Positions 17,327 through 22,612 of a stretch of 22,612 nucleotides of DNA are shown here, piece by piece. The position numbers and the translations under genes are program-made. The notes below the pieces were generated by a model. It made no database searches. It was not told the DNA's origin and saw only the letters and a list, made by a program, of their open reading frames with translations. Within the stretch, counting starts at the first letter, position 1; each line of letters begins with the position of its first letter. The stretch is from Pelargonium cotyledonis (lineage: Eukaryota > Streptophyta > Magnoliopsida > Geraniales > Geraniaceae), in contig JAYMTA010000985.1 of assembly GCA_036897625.1 (NCBI GenBank), positions 1 through 22,612 on the forward strand, read 5' to 3'.

Positions 17327-19480
17327 ATGTCTGGTATGTTCTTTTCCCCTCTTTTTTCACTCTGATTTTAGTGTTTGCTGCACAGACCAGACCCAAACCC
17401 AACCATACATGAGCTCCTGAGCTTCTTAGGTACTGAGTTCTTTGTAATGTTTAATTGAAATTGTGGTTTCTCTTTTACTCAAATCCAATTAATGTTCCCT
17501 GGAAAAAAGAAATGCTTATTCTTTTTTAATTGCCTGGCCTATATTGAATTATAACATGAGCAGGAAAGTAAAATAGTCTTGGCTGAGAATACATATGCCC
17601 AATTTCACATAGTATCAGAGCAATTTTGATTCGGGTTTTGGCCCGTGTATGTTTGAATACACACAATTCAGTTTTAATTCCAAGCCTCAGGATTGCTTCT
17701 AATTGCTATTCTTAACAATGAAAATGATTATGTGAATGTCAGTGTCAGTACGAGATGCAATGAAGTTTCAATATGGAGGCTTGTCTCCTCTAGAGAATAG
17801 ATTTACAACTAGTCCTAAGTTTTATCGGTATGGAGGAAAAAGAAGAAGCGCCTCATTTTCTAGTGTTTCAATGGTTTTTCCAAAGTTGTTTCCCATGGTA
17901 TGTTTGTTACCCTCCGCTTTTTTTCTTCTCGTCTAGTGATCTCACCTTGTCCAACTCCTCGGTATGTTTTATATCTTTTTTATGTATGTTCTTTTCATGT
18001 CTATTGAGCAGGGCGGTACTTTGAGAACATCTGAATCACGAGCTTCTAGAATAGTTGAGAAACTCAAGTCTACTAATGGGGACAAATCTAATGACACTGA
18101 CACCGATAGTGATAGCGAGAATGAGAATGATAAGCAGGAGAACAATCATCATTTCTTGGATGAGAAGACGAAGTATGCATTGAAGAAAAAGATAAGAGAA
18201 GCACTTGCCACGAAGCCCGATGTTGAAGAGGAGCTTGACCCTGAAAAAAGGAAGAAAATGATGGAAGAGTTTGTTTCTGAGCACCCCCTCGTGGTGGAGG
18301 AGGAGGACCCTACTTGGACTGATGAGGATGATGGGTGGGGATTTAATTTCGATCAGTTCTTCAATAAAGTTACTATCAAGAATGTTAGGAAGGATGATGA
18401 TGAAGATTATGATAGTGAGAATGAAATGGTGTGGGAAGACGATGACTTTGTCCGCCCAATCAAAGACATCACCACCTTGGAATGGGAAGAGACTGTATTT
18501 AAGGACATTAGTCCTTTAATTGTTTTCGTACATAATCGCTATCGAAGGTTAGTTTCTCTTTATTCTATTTCCGGTAGCTTTATTGCTTACACTTTCAACC
18601 GAATAACTTTTTTACGCCATTCATTAAATGATGTGTGTTCCCCATTTACGATTAATTTTTTTCATATACTGAAGATTCTTGAATTTTTTCAGACCAGAGG
18701 AAGATGAGAAACTTCGGGATGAACTAGTGAAAGCTGTGACCATAATATCGGATTGCAACCTACCAGTACCAAGAGTAAGTGATCCCGCCGAAGTATATAT
18801 AGAATTATTCTTTATATCTTCCTAAAACGCACTCACTTACAGCTATTCCTTGTTTGCGGTATCAAGCAGTGTGTTGCACTTGATGCCCTTCTTGAAGTTG
18901 AGTTGGTTGATGCTCTTGGAGTCTCCGTCTACCCTGAGCTCATCTTCACGAAAGCTGGGAGGATCTTATACCGCGAGAAAGGTATTCATCAGTTTGAAAT
19001 CAAATTACTTTTATTTGGCGTTTGGATTAGAGTCTTTGTTCGGTAATGGAAACGAAGGATATGAATGAATGAGATTCTCATTGTTCGGGTTTGGATTAGG
19101 ATGATTTGGCCATGAAAATGGCTCTAGAATGAGAATCTAATTTCCATTCTCATTGCACAAAAAAAAAAAAAAAAAAGTTAAAACCTTAAGGCTGCCTTAG
19201 CTTATTGCTTAAGGGTAGGCCTAGGCACGACATGAAGATTGCTGCGAGTTCAAATTAGATTGTGTCCCTAACTGTAAAATGGTGGGAAGCTTGAGCATTG
19301 GGCGACCCGTTATTGATTTTATCATTTGTTTGTTGTTCAGCGATCCGCAATGCAGACGAGCTGTCAAAGATTATGGCCTTCTTTTACTATGGAGCAGCAA
19401 AGCCACCATACTTGAATATTGTCGATGATAGCCAAGAAACTGTCCCTTCAGCGCCTCGCTACAATCCACATCTTTTGTAA
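17327..19480 (+). CDS. RCB/NCP-family (MRL7-type) thioredoxin-like plastid regulator
   Basis: The exons are 17327-17333, 17743-17897, 18012-18547, 18693-18774, 18870-18981 and 19341-19480, giving 343 residues. All introns are GT-AG and in phase. The 7-base first exon holds ATG TCT G; an in-frame ATG at 17736 would give the same first peptide, so the start is uncertain. The N-terminus is basic and Ser-rich, like a transit peptide. A charged, acidic segment follows (SNDTDTDSDSENEND), then WTDEDDGWGFNFDQFF, then a thioredoxin-like fold (~220-325) ending LSKIMAFFYYGAAKPP. There is no CxxC active site, as is known for RCB (MRL7/SVR4/ECB1) and NCP (MRL7-L), which work in nucleus and plastid to assemble plastid-encoded RNA polymerase. 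I cannot tell which paralogue this is. Confidence 0.9.
17604..17640 (+). mobile_element. Possible Copia-type retroelement primer-binding-site remnant
   Basis: TAGTATCAGAGC at 17610-17621 is one base from TGGTATCAGAGC, the usual initiator-Met tRNA primer-binding site next to the 5' LTR in plant retrotransposons. No LTR ends or gag/pol frames are visible nearby, so at most a small fragment survives in intron 1 of the RCB/NCP-family gene. Confidence 0.3.
19018..19155. repeat. Intronic repeat with GTTTGGATTA cores and GAGATTCTC palindromes
   Basis: GTTTGGATTA occurs at 19020 and 19089. Between and after them are self-complementary stretches, AATGAGATTCTCATT and a later AATGAGAATCTAATTTCCATTCTCATT. 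It lies in intron 5 of the RCB/NCP-family gene and shares its core with the repeats at 8232 and 12591. Confidence 0.6.
19159..19275 (+). mobile_element. Possible tRNA-derived SINE remnant after an A-run
   Basis: An 18-base A-run at 19159-19176 precedes TAGCTTATTGCT (19198, like a Pol III A box) and GCGAGTTCAAAT (19243, like a B box GGTTCGAATC). The ~45-bp spacing fits plant SINEs. Both boxes are degenerate and no target-site duplication was found by eye. Confidence 0.3.
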
Positions 19481-20721
19481 CTGTCTTTTCCTTGTTCAGG
19501 GAAGTGCAAGTGCAAGTGTTGCAACCAAACACGCAGATCAACCGACATAACGTCTATGATTCGGGAAATTTAGTTGCATTAAAGTTTTGACCACCAAATG
19601 TGCAGATCAACTGAGTGGTTCGCTTCTAATGAAAACGATCTTAAGCCTACAAGATACGTAGAGCTCGATTAAATGTTCGTTCTAACCATGTAAGGAGACC
19701 AAATTGACAGCTTTTGCATGTGTGGAATGATAGGGTTATATAATGAGGATGTGGCTAAATAGTGGAAGTATCTATCTTTGATATCAATCTAGTGATCCCA
19801 ATTTCACATTTTTAGTGTTTTTCACCAAAAATTTGCATATGTTCAAGGGAGGCAAATTTTGATATATGATTGACTCATATTTGTGTTGAGAAAATTCTTT
19901 ATTCACGAGAAAGTCTCGATTAAACAAGTAGCGACAATTCAATTCAGACACAAATAAAATTGAGTCAAACGGGCTTTTGCGAGCATCCAAAATCTAATGT
20001 GCCGTGAAATTTATATGATTTGATCTATTTCGATCTAAATTCGTTTCAAATCATATTCGAATTACCCGATCTGATTCGAATTCATATTGTTTACCCTAAA
20101 CCCGAAATTGTTAGAGAATCTTCTTTTATTTTTTTATCTTTGTTCAGATGCTTTTATTCTGAAAATTATGCTTAACTAACGCACTAGCTCACTCTCAGTC
20201 GATACACTCACATTGATAGTTTCAGAGAAAGCGAGACACACAGCTCTCCTCGCCGGCGCGGCTCCTTTCTCCGGCGCGACTCCATCTCCGGCGTTCGTTG
20301 TCGCTCTCGCGCCACAGCCTTTCACAGCGATCCGTTCTCTCTCTCAACTCTCATTTATTATTTGCGATCTCTTCTATCTCAAAGAATCACTGAATCAGAT
20401 CCGATTTCCAATCTCGATCGAATTTGTTTTCATTTCACGAATCACTGAATCGTGTCTGCTGAATCATAAATTTTTTTTGAATTTTTCCCCAAAATCCGGT
20501 CCACCTCCGGTTCGGTCTGTTTTTACTCGGTCCAACGTGATGCGATACCGAACAAGCTCCTAGTAATCATCTTCTAATGGGTTCAGTTTTTGTCCGTTGG
20601 CTCTCTCGTTACACACCTCCCTCTATCTCTCAACACATTTCTTGTACCTCCACCAATTTCCAAAATCCAATCTCAATTCAACATGCCCTAGCCTGAACTA
20701 AACAGCACCTTCTCCTAATTC
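19481..20721. other. Spacer between the RCB/NCP-family gene and the CDP-DAG synthase gene
   Basis: The first few hundred bases are the likely 3' UTR of the RCB/NCP-family gene. The middle is AT-rich and repeats TTCG/CGAATT-type words (19980-20110). From about 20210 the sequence becomes pyrimidine- and GC-richer, typical of a promoter and 5' UTR. The open frame at 20213-20563 lacks protein character and is not called. Confidence 0.5.
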
Positions 20722-22612
20722 ATGGCTTCTTGTGTGGAAATTGATCGGTGTAATTTAATCCCAATATCTATAACCTCCCTCTGTGCTTGCCCATGTCGTC
20801 CCTTGCCCAAATCCGTAATATTTAATCGACCCAATTCGAGACTGAATCTGGGTTTGCTTCTAAAGGCTTCACAATCTCAACCGCAACCACGACGGCTCCT
20901 TCGTCTCCGCCCGGTGAACAGGCGTCTGGTTACAGCTGTGGCAAGGGCCGAGTCCGAAGGGGTCGGTCATGAGCTTGCCGAAGAGGTACTTCACTTTCTC
21001 TTATGATAAATTTGAAACATTTGTGTAATAATCGGAGGGTGTGAAAAGCAAGTTGCTTTTGTGATTGTATCATAATTCACTGGAAAATGTTGAAATATGT
21101 TGGTGTATAAAGTTTGGAGAAACTCAGCAAATGATATGGCTACATAGCTGAAATTTTGGGTACTGAAATGGGTATGTTTTAGGAGGCGGACAAAGTTCAG
21201 AAACTATCATCAAATGAGCATTCGGTTTTGGAGCACCAACAGAAATCTAATCATTCGGTTTTGGAGCACCAACAGAAATCTAATCAGTTACAAAAGCGAA
21301 TTGTTTTTGGTATCGGCATTGGAGTTTCTGTTGGAGGTGTTGTATTGGCGGGAGGATGGGTTTTCACCGTGGCCCTAGCTGCTGCTGTTTTTGTAGGTGC
21401 GCGCGAGTATTTTGAGTTGGTCAGGAGTCGAGGAATCACTGAAGGAATGACCCCACCTCCTCGATTTGTCTCGCGTGTTTGCTCTGTCATTTGTGCTCTC
21501 ATGCCTATACTCACCTTGTAAGACTCTCTTGATGTGCATAATATATATCATAAGGGAACATTTAAAGAATCTTTAGTTGTATTTTTGTTATTATTGTGAA
21601 GCCACTAAAAGCTAAAAATTCTAACCATCACTTCTTATCTGCTCTGTATGTTTTATATTAAAATTGTTTTAGCGTATTCAACTAGTGATGTGTTGCTGTT
21701 ATATACGAAATTTGCTTAGTTATCATTATATATCATATCTTTGGTGCTTATTCTATGTGACACCTTATTAGTAATTTGTCATTATAAGTTATTCAAACTA
21801 GTAGAAGTAGAGTTACTTGTGTTAAGAGGAAGCATACAAGAAAAATGCCTCTTCTAATCATAACACCTACTTAATACTCCTTTTCTTGAATAGGAACTGA
21901 ACCTTCGTATTTTCGATGACTGGCATGAAAGTTATACCTGCAATTCTGATATGATTTGGATTCTCTATTATCACAACTCAATCTTGAATTATGCGACCTT
22001 ATATACGGTGATGCATGGATGATCCAGCATTTAATCCAGTAGGCTCAAGTTCAATTTATATATCATTCATTATGTTTACTATTGTGGTTGCTTCTTTTTG
22101 CTTTTATAGAATGTACAGAATATGTTGAATCTATTTTGTTCGTTAGAGTGCATCTCTCTTGTGACAGTTGCCTGGGTACTTCTGCCACTGGCATGCCTTT
22201 GTATGAGCTGGGAATGTTGATGCATATTGGTTGCTTACTTGGATTTGTAATGTTCGGTCAGGTATTTTGGTCATATTGATGTTTCCATAACATCTGCTGC
22301 ATTTATTGTTGCCATGGCATTGCTTTTACAAAGAGGAAATCCCCGTTTTGCTCAGCTCAGTAGTACCATGTTTGGGCTATTTTATTGTGGCTATCTTCCT
22401 TGTTTCTGGGTTAAGCTTCGATGTGGTTTGGCAGCCCCAGCCTTAAACACGAGTAAGAAGATGTTATCATTATTTATTTTATTTTATATTTGCTTATTCG
22501 GTACTTAATTATAGTTTAGGATAGTTATATAACTTGGGAGTTGCGACATTCTATGTAGGGTTAAATGCAGACCAATACCATGATATTTACACGTTTTCCA
22601 CGTAACTTTTAT
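20722..22612 (+). CDS. Plastid phosphatidate cytidylyltransferase (CDP-DAG synthase), 5' part
   Basis: The visible exons are 20722-20985, 21183-21517 and 22262-22452, with the intron GTAAGA beginning at 22453 and further exons beyond the window. The product matches the plant plastid CDS4/CDS5 type, which makes CDP-diacylglycerol from phosphatidate and CTP for phosphatidylglycerol. The first ~75 residues are basic and Ser/Arg-rich, a likely transit peptide. Hydrophobic helices follow: FGIGIGVSVGGVVLAGGWVF, then VCSVICALMPILTL and HIDVSITSAAFIVAMALLL. Family motifs REYFELVRSRGI, GMTPPPRFVSRV, GNPRFAQLSSTMFGLFYCGY and WVKLRCGL are present. The catalytic C-terminal signature (GDLxESxxKR) is outside the window. 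One oddity is that exon 2 contains the 11-residue unit HSVLEHQQKSN twice in tandem, encoded by an exact 33-bp duplication. Confidence 0.93.
21219..21284 (+). repeat. Exact 33-bp in-frame tandem duplication in coding exon
   Basis: Two identical 33-bp units, each encoding HSVLEHQQKSN, sit at 21219-21251 and 21252-21284 in exon 2 of the CDP-DAG synthase gene. There is no mismatch between the copies, which suggests a recent event, strong conversion, or an assembly artefact. Confidence 0.95.

Noticed and set aside
20213..20563. 116-codon open frame upstream of CDP-DAG synthase
   Set aside because: It does not begin with ATG, lies in pyrimidine-rich promoter/5' UTR-like sequence, and its translation shows no domain or motif.

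Overview
The window looks like nuclear DNA of a eudicot plant. Its genes are split by short AT-rich GT-AG introns, and several proteins start with plastid transit-peptide-like N-termini. The gene set is plant-specific: an L-type lectin, chloroplast FBPases, an RCB/NCP (MRL7-type) plastid regulator and a plastid CDP-diacylglycerol synthase. I cannot name the species from sequence alone. Exon structures below were worked out by hand from splice-site phase and protein continuity.

Layout, left to right. (1) The 3' half of a beta-tubulin gene (+, 1-1483) is followed by a degenerate ~55-bp repeat array. (2) An intronless, membrane-anchored legume-lectin-domain protein without a kinase lies on the minus strand (2366-3445). 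(3) About 4.5 kb of AT-rich intergenic DNA follows, with microsatellites, hairpins and no convincing gene. (4) Two exon-like blocks on the minus strand (8020-8546) diverge from a complete LisH-domain gene (+, 8839-11366) across 292 bp that hold a perfect E2F-type site and a CCAAT box. (5) Two chloroplast fructose-1,6-bisphosphatase genes stand in tandem on the minus strand: A (11848-13607) and B (14374-16489). (6) An RCB/NCP-family plastid protein gene (+, 17327-19480) diverges from FBPase B. (7) The 5' part of a plastid CDP-DAG synthase gene (+, 20722 to past the window end) closes the window.

Three of the better-defined products are plastid proteins: Calvin-cycle and starch FBPase, a PEP/photomorphogenesis regulator, and phosphatidylglycerol precursor synthesis. 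In a plant this is gene neighbourhood and not an operon.

The strongest observations are these. FBPase A has lost substrate-site residues (Tyr264 and Lys274 equivalents are both Asn) but keeps the metal-site and redox cysteines. FBPase B has an unusually short redox loop. The LisH gene and an unrecognised minus-strand transcript candidate share a compact E2F-containing promoter, and the minus-strand frame carries a stop at its fifth codon. A short repeat family with a recurring GTTTGGATTA core sits in three different introns. The CDP-DAG synthase has an exact 33-bp in-frame duplication. I see no clear undescribed multi-gene system.
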